The notes below the pieces were generated by a model that saw only the letters and a program-made list of their open reading frames with translations, searched no databases and was not told the origin of the DNA. DNA of 64,000 nucleotides from Sphingobacterium sp. ML3W. GTDB lineage: Bacteria; Bacteroidota; Bacteroidia; Sphingobacteriales; Sphingobacteriaceae. The DNA lies in contig NZ_CP107036.1 in NCBI RefSeq assembly GCF_029542085.1, positions 682,001 to 746,000 of the forward strand, in the 5' to 3' direction. Made by a program: the position numbers and the translations under genes. Below are positions 54,475-62,578 of the stretch, piece after piece (position 1 is the first letter of the stretch; each line of letters starts with the position of its first letter).

Positions 54475-55614
54475 ATGAAGAAACTATTATTACTAGCCAT
54501 TTTACCTTTAATTTTTTCTTGCAAAAGTCATGAAAAAATAGATTTAGCGACATTGAACTTAAACGAGCCGATTGAAAAAATCAGCAGCTTTGATGACGCA
54601 TTATTGATTGGTGTAGAAACTGTTGAGTATCCTTTTAGTTTGTTGTTGGAAGTTGAGAAATCGAAGAGATATAGTTTCGATGGAATTAATTTGGAAGGCC
54701 AGCGGATTATTTTTCAAATCGAATCGGAGAAACTGAAAACAGATAGCATTACACGCCTTGGTGGCGGACATATCGACATCAAGCAAGCTAAAAATACCAA
54801 AGAGTTAAATGAAGCTTTAAAAAATTACGATGCAAAGCGTAAAATCTATGGTGTAAGAATTGAGTTGAAAACGCCAGAAATACAGACCAATATCTTAAAG
54901 AAACTAGAGACTAAATATGGTAAGGGTACTAAAAATCCAAATACCGACAACGGTTTGTACTGGAATATAAAGACCCAAAATAAATTTATTTTTTATGCTC
55001 CAGACTACAGCAGGTTAATCCTACTGAACAATACCGATCTGTCTAAAACTTGCTACTGGGATATTATGAATGGTTTAATTGATTTTGGCGGATGCAATAA
55101 TGAAAAATACATGGCAGACTTGATGAAAAATGCGACTAAGCCAGAAGATGTGAAAGAGAAACCTACGATAAAAATTGAGAAGGATTGGAACATTAATGGA
55201 GTGATTGTGGGTAGAACAACGGAAGAAGACTTTTTAAAATCAGCCACAAACAAACGTTTTGAACGAATAATAGAACTTGATGGTACTACCGGAAAAACGA
55301 ACGAAATCTATTATCAGAATAACTATCACGATTTCTATTTTTATTTTGCTGCAAGCAAAAGCAATCCCGATAATCCAAAGGAAAACTTCATTAATGGCTA
55401 CGCCATCAACGACTTTAGAAAGGTGGATATCACATTTGACAATGGCCTAAAACCAGGTTTAAAATTTGAAGAAGTGCTAAAGTTGTTAAAAAAGCTGAAA
55501 ATAGCCTATCACCCGGTTGATTTCGTCAATTATATCGAAATTAAAACTTCACCCTATAAAGTGACCTTAAATTTTAATGATAAGATGTTGCTTAATGGAA
55601 TGTTTATTAAATAG
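54475..55614 (+). CDS. Lipoprotein of unknown function
   Basis: A 379-residue lipoprotein (MKKLLLLAILPLIFSC, Cys16). The sequence is beta-rich and Asn/Lys-rich with no motif I can name. It has a pair of similar-looking segments around 85-120 and 205-240. It is first in a cluster of three genes: the YdcF-like gene starts 67 bases downstream and a second lipoprotein follows. The three probably form an operon of unknown purpose. Confidence 0.72.
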   Translation: MKKLLLLAILPLIFSCKSHEKIDLATLNLNEPIEKISSFDDALLIGVETVEYPFSLLLEVEKSKRYSFDGINLEGQRIIFQIESEKLKTDSITRLGGGHIDIKQAKNTKELNEALKNYDAKRKIYGVRIELKTPEIQTNILKKLETKYGKGTKNPNTDNGLYWNIKTQNKFIFYAPDYSRLILLNNTDLSKTCYWDIMNGLIDFGGCNNEKYMADLMKNATKPEDVKEKPTIKIEKDWNINGVIVGRTTEEDFLKSATNKRFERIIELDGTTGKTNEIYYQNNYHDFYFYFAASKSNPDNPKENFINGYAINDFRKVDITFDNGLKPGLKFEEVLKLLKKLKIAYHPVDFVNYIEIKTSPYKVTLNFNDKMLLNGMFIK

Positions 55615-55681
55615 CTTTGTGAGCAGTTTTGCCGAAGAGGCAAAGAAACCGATTTTTATAAATTGTTGCAAAATCAAACGC

Positions 55682-56341
55682 ATGAAAAAGATTAAAAAGT
55701 TCCTTTTACCGGTTATCATCCTAGGTCTAATAGCTCTAGCTTTCGTTTTGTTAACCAACAGTAACGTAACAACCCAAACCGAAAAGCTGATTTTCACCAA
55801 ACTTAAAGATGTGCCAAAAACGAAGGTAGTCATCATTTTTGGCGCTGGTATAAACGGAGATCAACCCAGTAGGTATTTAAAAGATCGGTTGGATGCTGGG
55901 ATTTCACTGTACAAAAATAATAAAGTGGATAAAATATTGCTGTCGGGAGATAACGGAAGAGATGAATACGATGAGCTCACGGTAATGAAGTTATATTGTC
56001 AGAAAAACGGTGTCGATACCACAAAAATTTTCATTGACTATGCTGGGTTTGATAGCTACTCGACTATGTACCGTGCAAAACATATTTTTCATGTTGATAC
56101 AGCAATCTTGGTATCTCAGAAATACCACCTGAACAGATGTATTTATCTAGGCGATAAATTGGGCATAAAATCATTCGGCTATAGTGCAGATAGGGGTGTT
56201 TATCCAGGTTATAAATACTATGCATTTCGGGAAAAACTATCCGTCACCAAAGCCGTTTTGGATATTATAAGGGGCAGAAAACCAAAGTATCTAGGTGAAC
56301 CGGTTGATGTAAATGGAAAATCAAATTATACGAAAGAATAG
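55682..56341 (+). CDS. YdcF/SanA/ElyC-like DUF218 membrane-anchored protein
   Basis: A 219-residue protein when started at ATG 55682 (MKKIKKFLLPVIILGLIALA), giving one N-terminal transmembrane helix. A longer frame from 55577 would overlap the upstream lipoprotein and is rejected. The DUF218 domain is clear: VVIIFGAGINGDQPSRYLKD, then VDKILLSGDNGRDEYDE, DYAGFDSYSTMYRAK and VSQKYHLNRCIYLGDKLGIK. SanA and ElyC relatives act in envelope integrity and lipid-carrier metabolism. The next gene begins 3 bases after its stop. Confidence 0.88.
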   Translation: MKKIKKFLLPVIILGLIALAFVLLTNSNVTTQTEKLIFTKLKDVPKTKVVIIFGAGINGDQPSRYLKDRLDAGISLYKNNKVDKILLSGDNGRDEYDELTVMKLYCQKNGVDTTKIFIDYAGFDSYSTMYRAKHIFHVDTAILVSQKYHLNRCIYLGDKLGIKSFGYSADRGVYPGYKYYAFREKLSVTKAVLDIIRGRKPKYLGEPVDVNGKSNYTKE

Positions 56342-56344
56342 CTT

Positions 56345-57139
56345 ATGAGATACCTTCTTTTCTTCGCATCACTTATGTTTTTAGGTTGTAATCCTATCCC
56401 TAAAAAAGATAAACACCCAGATGTGCCTCAACTGATTGAGTTGCTAAAAGATGAAAGCAAGTTCAGAAAAGTTACTGATATGACTGGCTTAAGTAGGCTA
56501 GTTTTTTTAAACGACGATAGAATACTTTTAAAGCCCGACAACAGTAACTCGCCCGTAAAGATTATTGATGTAGATAAAAATATGCTTTTTGAAAAGATTT
56601 ACGATTGGGAAAAGCCATTTTACATCGATAAACAAGGAAATCTATATTTCAACGGCAAGAAGTTTTTCTATCCAGATTATGGAAAACAAGAAGATTTTAA
56701 AACGGTGGTTATTGCAGATAGCCTGCGCAAAAAATCAGAAGAATTGAAAGATCTGAACGACAGCTTGCAGATGAACGCTTTAAATAAATACGAGGTAGAA
56801 ATGCTGAAACCGTATGGGCTCAAACCTTGTCCCTACACGATCGTGAACACAGAGCGCTGCGATGTATTTCAAGTGATCAACCAGACCTTGGTCGTTAGAC
56901 AAACAGATCTTTTTAAAAGCGAACTTGATATGGCAAAAACTGAAATTCCTAAATTCGATGACGATGTTTTGATTGGTTGGCGCAATGGCAAACTGCCCAG
57001 TCCGGATTATTTAGCATATTATGAACTGAAAAAACAACGCTTTAAGTGCGATGATATGACAATGCCCAAAACCGTAAAATTAAAAGGCAAACAGTACTTT
57101 TTTTCTCCTAGTGTGGGTTTGTACCAAATCTTATTTTAA
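56345..57139 (+). CDS. Lipoprotein of unknown function
   Basis: A 264-residue lipoprotein (MRYLLFFASLMFLGC, Cys15). The mature part is rich in Lys and Asp and includes DKQGNLYFNGKKFFYPDYGK, which recalls a single beta-propeller blade, but no family is recognised. It starts 3 bases after the YdcF-like gene and is surely co-transcribed with it. Confidence 0.75.
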   Translation: MRYLLFFASLMFLGCNPIPKKDKHPDVPQLIELLKDESKFRKVTDMTGLSRLVFLNDDRILLKPDNSNSPVKIIDVDKNMLFEKIYDWEKPFYIDKQGNLYFNGKKFFYPDYGKQEDFKTVVIADSLRKKSEELKDLNDSLQMNALNKYEVEMLKPYGLKPCPYTIVNTERCDVFQVINQTLVVRQTDLFKSELDMAKTEIPKFDDDVLIGWRNGKLPSPDYLAYYELKKQRFKCDDMTMPKTVKLKGKQYFFSPSVGLYQILF

Positions 57140-57206
57140 TGCAGTCAATTAAAATCAAATACTATCAAAAAGCTTTTGCGACTGACACTATTTCAATTTG
57201 CTTATA

Positions 57207-57374
57207 TCAAGATTTTTGAGTGTTTTTTTCTGTTTTAGCTAGCTCTTCTCTTATACACTTCCTGATCAGCCAAACGATAGCTCTATAAATCAAGTAGAGG
57301 AAAAATATACTTAAAACAAGACCAATAATTGGCCAAAAAGTCATTAACCACAGATTGAAATCAATTGTATGCAT
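57207..57374 (-). CDS. 55-residue single-pass membrane protein
   Basis: ATG at 57374 opens a 55-codon frame to TGA at 57207-57209. MHTIDFNLWLMTFWPIIG leads into a helix LVLSIFFLYLIYRAIVWLI, then a basic and acidic tail (RKCIREELAKTEKNTQKS). Topology would be N-out/C-in. The frame is on the opposite strand to its neighbours and occupies the otherwise empty stretch 57140-57520. It has a protein-like composition with no known family. Confidence 0.6.
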   Translation of the reverse strand: MHTIDFNLWLMTFWPIIGLVLSIFFLYLIYRAIVWLIRKCIREELAKTEKNTQKS

Positions 57375-57565
57375 CCCCAAAGTTAGTTATTTCTTTATTT
57401 TATTAAAAAAATATCCAGATTGAAGAAGTGCGGGACACCAACAACAAGATTCTCTGAAAAATAAATACGGATGAAATTATCTAAAGAGATTAAACACCAT
57501 ATTTCGAGAATTGCATAAATTTGAGAAAGGGCCATAACCTTATCAAAACAATATACAACAGACAA

Positions 57566-58174
57566 ATGAATGGTATTCTAAAAGCATTTTTGATTTTATG
57601 TGGGATAGGGGGTGTAATTTTTGCAATTTTTGTAGTTTTTTTCTGTATAGCTATTGCCACTTTTGGTGGTTTTGATAAAGATTATTCGGTAACGGAACTA
57701 AAAGAAAACTTTGAAGAAAAAAAGGCTGAGATTTATGAAGTCAAAAATTATATAAACAAAATAGTCCCACCTGAAAAATTTGTTCATATAGAATTTGAGA
57801 ACAATAATACTGTAGGTATTTTTCATGTAGAGGTGGAAGGCAATTTCGAAAATAATTGGGATGTAAAAATTAATTCAGGTAAAGCAGACACCTTATTACA
57901 AAAACTTGGTTGGACAACAGAAACTTTAAAAACTCTTAAAGAGAAATTAGATCAAGCAAATTGTATCGGAATTGCGAGTGGAGAGCCGTGTAGAATAAGT
58001 TTTCAAAGAAGTGGAATGGGAATGTATTCTTTCAATGTTTTTGACAAACCAATTCCCGATAGCTTAAAAATGCGTTACGACGACGGTTGCATGTACATTA
58101 AGGTACATGATAGGCTTGTGCTAGAATATGGTGGCGGTGCGATAGGAAGTCAGTGCTTTTATAATTTAGAATAA
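57566..58174 (+). CDS. Membrane-anchored protein of unknown function
   Basis: A 202-residue protein starting at ATG 57566 (MNGILKAFLILCGIGGVIFA), with one or two hydrophobic helices at the N-terminus. An earlier in-frame TTG at 57521 only adds 15 non-hydrophobic residues. The soluble part carries paired cysteines (NCIGIASGEPC and GCMYIK, SQC) that may form disulfides if it faces the periplasm. No family is recognised. Confidence 0.72.
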   Translation: MNGILKAFLILCGIGGVIFAIFVVFFCIAIATFGGFDKDYSVTELKENFEEKKAEIYEVKNYINKIVPPEKFVHIEFENNNTVGIFHVEVEGNFENNWDVKINSGKADTLLQKLGWTTETLKTLKEKLDQANCIGIASGEPCRISFQRSGMGMYSFNVFDKPIPDSLKMRYDDGCMYIKVHDRLVLEYGGGAIGSQCFYNLE

Positions 58175-58331
58175 AAAAGGCAGCAGCCGACAGCTTAGGA
58201 TAAACAAATCAGTTTGGCGCTTGCCATAAATTGGGAAACTGTAAAAGTGGATTAAATAAGACTTGTGGAAGAGCATAAGGAGAGAAAACGAGCGTTTGAA
58301 AAAATCTTGATGTTACGGTTGTATCCTTTGT

Positions 58332-58940
58332 TTAAGCAATCCAGAGATTAAAGAAACGTCGTATAATTACCCATTGACCGTTCACTTTTTCAAGCAAAAA
58401 CGCATTACCATTTCCGCATAAACTACCGCATATATAGTCAACCGGAACATACGCTCTTTTCCTGTTATACGCCATAATAGGGAGATGAAGATAATAAATG
58501 CTTTGATTACGGTTCATCCTGTATTTATTGGCGTCATCTACAGCATACGCGGCTTCAATAGCGGCTGGAATTGGGATGACTTCCTTTCTGTCGCTCATCT
58601 GATCAAGCATATCCAGAGAGTCTTTGGGTTGATTACCTAGCATTTTCATCAGTTTCTGTGGATCGACATTGTAAAAAACATAATTCCTGTCATGCAAAGA
58701 AGAGATAGAATCTCTCTTAAACTTTTGATGGATGAACGCAGTTTGCTCTCCCTCACGTTTCAGCTTGATAGCAGCCGAATCATCAGACAAAATTGTTTTT
58801 AAAATAGAAACATAGTCTTGTTGCACTGACTCATCATCGTAGATCTTGTGTTTATGCTTTTGTACAGGTGTCATGCTACTTTTATGCATCGTACAGCCTT
58901 GGAGAATAAGAAGAACGAGGATAATGTATAGCTTATTCAT
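58332..58940 (-). CDS. Lipoprotein of unknown function
   Basis: A 202-residue lipoprotein when started at ATG 58940 (MNKLYIILVLLILQGC, Cys16). A frame extending to 59084 overlaps selO and is rejected. The mature protein starts with a helical, charged segment (YVSILKTILSDDSAAIKLKR) and ends in a compact beta-rich part with two close cysteines (YICGSLCGNGNAFLLEKVNG, then QWVIIRRFF). It resembles nothing I can name. It lies 100 bases downstream of selO on the same strand. Confidence 0.7.
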   Translation of the reverse strand: MNKLYIILVLLILQGCTMHKSSMTPVQKHKHKIYDDESVQQDYVSILKTILSDDSAAIKLKREGEQTAFIHQKFKRDSISSLHDRNYVFYNVDPQKLMKMLGNQPKDSLDMLDQMSDRKEVIPIPAAIEAAYAVDDANKYRMNRNQSIYYLHLPIMAYNRKRAYVPVDYICGSLCGNGNAFLLEKVNGQWVIIRRFFNLWIA

Positions 58941-59040
58941 TATGCGATTACTTGTTTCTATTTCAGTACTATATCTATGCCAAAATCTCTCACTGACTGT
59001 TTTGTCCCAATGCTTGTGAAGCAAAAATAGGTTATTGCTG

Positions 59041-60582
59041 TTACGAGCTACATGAAAGTGTAGAGCATCCTGCGGTGTCATCATAGCTGGATGGGCGCTT
59101 TACAGAAAATTCCGGAAATAGTTCTTGGTATGGATTTTCTAAAGCCTGAGTTAGTTTGAGTAGCATCTCTGTTTTCCCATTACTAATTTCTTCAATACAC
59201 TGGTAAAGCAGGTAGTTTCTCAGTATAAATTTAGGATTTGTCGTTTTCATTAATTCCAGGGATTCTTCCTTTGAAATTGTATTTGAATGTAGACGGGATT
59301 GGTACTGTTGAATGAAGTCTGTAAGTTTTCCGAGCCTTTCTTCATTTAAAATAGTATAAGCTATCGGGCTGAAATGTTCCATTAGATCCGTATCTGGAGT
59401 TATTTTTTCTAATTGATGGAAGAATAGAGTATGATCAAATTCCAACTCTTGCATTAAGCCCTGCCAGTTGGTGAAAAAGTCTTCATCCTCTTTTCTGAGC
59501 CCGTCAAATCCGAATTTTTTGCAAAGCATTTTGTCATGGGATTCCCAAAAAAAAGTACCAAAATTATTTAGCGTGCTTTCCAGGAATTTTTCATCATTGA
59601 TTATCGGCTGAAGGACATTTGCAAGTTTCCAGAGGTTCCAGTGTGCAATCTGTCCCTGCTTTCCAAATGCATATCTTCTTCCCGGAAGATCCGTTGTATT
59701 CGGAGTGAAATTTAAATTATATTCATCTACCATGGAATAGGGACCATAGTCAATCGTTAAACCTAAGATAGACATATTGTCTGTGTTCATTACGCCATGA
59801 ACAAAACCTACTCTGAACCATTCTACCATTAAGTCTGCCGTGCGGGTACATACTTTTTCAAAAAAATCTTTATATTTCTGAAGATCGGATGAAACAATTT
59901 CAGGAAAGTAATTTTCAATCGTAAAATCAAGCAGATCCTGCAATAACTTGTGTTCACCCTGGGCAAACATCAGTTCAAAATGCCCAAAACGGAGGAAGCT
60001 TTCGGCCGTTCTTATCACTACGGCCCCTTTTTCGTGCTGTGGATTACCGTTATACATGATATCCCGAATAACATCTTCTCCTGTAAAGGCCAGACTCAAG
60101 GCTCTGGTAGTGGGTACACCTAAGTGATACATGGCTTCACTCATCATGTATTCGCGTACAGAAGATCGCAATACAGCTCTTCCGTCTGCACGTCTTGAAT
60201 AAGGAGTTGCACCAGCTCCTTTCCATTGGATCTCTGTTTTCTTACCCGCTGCATTGGTAATTTCTCCTGCGAGAATAGCTCTTCCATCTCCTAGCTGTCC
60301 TGCCCAGTTACCAAATTGATGTCCAGCGTAAGCTGTCGCGTAGGTCTGAATATTGTCAGGAAGCTGAGATCCCACCAGAAAATTAAGATCTTTTTCTTCA
60401 AATTTTCCCAGCCCTATTTCCTCAGAAAGAGCCTCGTTAAAAGTAATTAATTGAGGCTGGTCAAAGCCGGCAGGTTTAATCGTGGCAAATAAAACTTTTG
60501 GCGTGCTTCTCTGCATAGGATTATTGGAAAAATCTCCGGGAAATTTTTTGAGGAAAGGTTGTCCGATGTTTTCGATATTCAT
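59041..60582 (-). CDS. selO: Protein adenylyltransferase SelO (YdiU family)
   Basis: A 513-residue pseudokinase-fold enzyme that transfers AMP to Ser/Thr/Tyr of target proteins. Conserved blocks are YAGHQFGNWAGQLGDGRAI, LAGEITNAAGKKTEIQWKGA, GATPYSRRADGRAVLRSSVR and GVMNTDNMSILGLTIDYGPY with the metal-binding Asn/Asp. The C-terminus reads DDTAGCSTLSCSS. The cysteine third from the end corresponds to the selenocysteine of animal SelO. It is probably involved in redox-stress adaptation. Confidence 0.95.
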   Translation of the reverse strand: MNIENIGQPFLKKFPGDFSNNPMQRSTPKVLFATIKPAGFDQPQLITFNEALSEEIGLGKFEEKDLNFLVGSQLPDNIQTYATAYAGHQFGNWAGQLGDGRAILAGEITNAAGKKTEIQWKGAGATPYSRRADGRAVLRSSVREYMMSEAMYHLGVPTTRALSLAFTGEDVIRDIMYNGNPQHEKGAVVIRTAESFLRFGHFELMFAQGEHKLLQDLLDFTIENYFPEIVSSDLQKYKDFFEKVCTRTADLMVEWFRVGFVHGVMNTDNMSILGLTIDYGPYSMVDEYNLNFTPNTTDLPGRRYAFGKQGQIAHWNLWKLANVLQPIINDEKFLESTLNNFGTFFWESHDKMLCKKFGFDGLRKEDEDFFTNWQGLMQELEFDHTLFFHQLEKITPDTDLMEHFSPIAYTILNEERLGKLTDFIQQYQSRLHSNTISKEESLELMKTTNPKFILRNYLLYQCIEEISNGKTEMLLKLTQALENPYQELFPEFSVKRPSSYDDTAGCSTLSCSS

Positions 60583-60938
60583 ACCTCAAAGATATTAATT
60601 ATAAAAGATAAGATCTTCCAAATTATGGAAAGGTCTTGTATATTCTAAAAGAGAAGTTATTAACAGAGTTAAGCGGCAATATTCTGTTTAAATATTTTCC
60701 AGATAAATTCCGCGGTGATAAGTGATTCTGACAAAAGTAGATGTGTTTTGCCATGCTGTCAAACTGATAACGAAAGTGATAATGGGCATTATCCGCTGGA
60801 GATAAACCCTCGCCTTAACAAATCTGAAATTCTTAGGGATAAACTCCCTGTTCAAGATCTTAGAATAATCTTGAATTTTTAACATAATAGCCGGCAATCA
60901 ACCGGCCATTATGTTAAAAAATGAATGAAAAAGTTTTT
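60583..60938. other. Intergenic stretch with a long hairpin
   Basis: No convincing gene. A minus-strand frame at 60688-60897 lacks protein-like features. The 19-bp inverted repeat at 60877-60921 (see next entry) lies close to the end of the SusD gene. Confidence 0.5.
60877..60921. terminator. Long inverted repeat downstream of the SusD gene
   Basis: Arms 60877-60895 and 60903-60921 pair over 19 positions with one A-C mismatch (a G-T wobble on the other strand), with a 7-base loop. The GC core is GCCGG/CCGGC. T residues precede and A residues follow the stem in both orientations, the reverse of a standard terminator. It lies 18 bases past the SusD stop (60939, minus strand) and is the best available transcription stop for that operon. 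Confidence 0.6.
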
Positions 60939-62567
60939 CTAAAAATGCTTGTTCGCCACATCCCACCACAGTCGTGTACCACCGTTATCGGGGCCGTTCA
61001 ATAGCTGTAAAGCAGCTGTGACAGACTGATTATTACTATCATACTCACGTTGCGGATAAGGCATGCGGCGGATGCCTGGAATTGTAGGTATGGTGTTCCC
61101 GCTGAAATTTACAATGTTAGGAAATAAAATGGGATAACCTGTACGACGGTATTCTGCCCAGGCTTCATCACCATCCGGAAACATGGCGATCCATTTTTGT
61201 GTTATGATGCGCTCAAGTTTCCTGTCATTCGAGTCTCCGTCCTCCCAGCGGATAGTCATCGTGCTCAAATAAGGAGAGCCAATAGCTACGTTATTTTCAC
61301 CAGCTTTAATAGCTTTTGGGTCAACATACGCTTTGGGTTTGCTCGTGCTATTATTCTTATAAGCCGTAACCTGGCTGCTTAGTCCATACATTTCGAAGGA
61401 ACGGTCTATACCGGTTTCGTAGTTGGTCTTTGCTGTTCCTGCATTGGACCAGCCGCGCAGCGCAGCTTCTGCTTTCAAAAACCAGCTTTCAGCGGCGATC
61501 ATTAATTGCATCTGATTCGGAAAAGCTCGGAGCTTCGAATAGTTTTCATAACGGCTTTTGCCATCTATATTTATACCTGAGCGTATGCCTTTATACTGCC
61601 CAGCTACCAGGGGATCCGCTGCAAGGTCAAATAATTTTGCCATGCGTGGATCATCATAACCACCGAGTATGGATTCTACGGGCGCACTCATGCGTGTATC
61701 ACCCCATGCACCAGTGATGGTATTTAAGGGGTGATCCGTACTGAGCCCGATAATGCAGTTGTCGGCGTTTACCTCAAGTAGTCCACCATTGGCAGGATTG
61801 AGTGCTTTTTCACCCTCCGTTTTTGCAATATTGGGTGCTATGGCAACGATACGTATCGCCAGTCGTAGACGCAGCGTATTTGCATAGCGTAGCCAACGCT
61901 TATAATTATCCGCTGTATAAGCCATATCAGACTTGGCCATTGCTGCGGATTTTGGATTATTCTGGATATCTTTTAAGATCGTTGTCGCCGTATCCAGGTC
62001 CAAAAAGAAGTTTTTGTATGCATTTTCCTGCGAATCGTAATCGATCTGTCCATTTTCATTGGGCATATTATATTTGCTGTAAATAATGGGGCCAACTTTG
62101 TCACTAGTGCGATGCATAGCCGATACTTTCAGAAGTTTGGCAAAAGCGAAGATATCCTGAAGCCGTTTATCTTGACGGGTGTCGCGTTCCACACGGAAAA
62201 GCGGATTCATGGCTTTGATGTAGCGATCTACAAAAATAGCCTGATACCAGCCTGGTACTAGGCTATAGGTAACGTTATTCGCGTTTCCGACGAAGGGAGT
62301 TGGGGGAGTAAGGTATCCCGCATAGGTGTCACTGCAGAGGTTATTGGCCAACTGATATTCACCGACGTTTTCGGGAATAATATCACGTTGTGCCTGGGCC
62401 AAAAATGAGGCGACTAGTGCATAGTCAGCATTTGCCTCTTCGTCCGTTACACCTGCAGGATTCGTGTTTAATTCAGTGAAGTTTTTGGTACAGCCCGTTA
62501 GCAAGCAGGTAGCGAGCAAGATGCAGATGAATCTGCTATAAGGGAAAAATTTGATTGTATTGTCCAT
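60939..62567 (-). CDS. SusD-like lipoprotein (SusD_2-type)
   Basis: A 542-residue surface lipoprotein (lipobox CLLTGC, Cys26). ELNTNPAGVTDEEANADYAL is the start typical of the SusD-like_2 family. YKRWLRYANTLRLRLAIRIV and AESWFLKAEAALRGW are its helical elements, and ITQKWIAMFPDGDEAWAEYR, with YPQREYDSN near the end, completes the pattern. It pairs with the SusC gene whose stop lies 12 bases upstream. The substrate is not predictable. Confidence 0.94.
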   Translation of the reverse strand: MDNTIKFFPYSRFICILLATCLLTGCTKNFTELNTNPAGVTDEEANADYALVASFLAQAQRDIIPENVGEYQLANNLCSDTYAGYLTPPTPFVGNANNVTYSLVPGWYQAIFVDRYIKAMNPLFRVERDTRQDKRLQDIFAFAKLLKVSAMHRTSDKVGPIIYSKYNMPNENGQIDYDSQENAYKNFFLDLDTATTILKDIQNNPKSAAMAKSDMAYTADNYKRWLRYANTLRLRLAIRIVAIAPNIAKTEGEKALNPANGGLLEVNADNCIIGLSTDHPLNTITGAWGDTRMSAPVESILGGYDDPRMAKLFDLAADPLVAGQYKGIRSGINIDGKSRYENYSKLRAFPNQMQLMIAAESWFLKAEAALRGWSNAGTAKTNYETGIDRSFEMYGLSSQVTAYKNNSTSKPKAYVDPKAIKAGENNVAIGSPYLSTMTIRWEDGDSNDRKLERIITQKWIAMFPDGDEAWAEYRRTGYPILFPNIVNFSGNTIPTIPGIRRMPYPQREYDSNNQSVTAALQLLNGPDNGGTRLWWDVANKHF

Positions 62568-62578
62568 GATCTACGTTA

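Noticed and set aside
59041..59070. Near-copy of the CTACAC/GTGTAG palindrome inside the end of selO
   Set aside because: One half-site is imperfect (CTACAT) and it lies in coding sequence, away from any promoter.
60688..60897. Minus-strand 69-codon frame upstream of selO
   Set aside because: It runs into the long hairpin at 60877, has no family features and looks like chance in AT-rich DNA.
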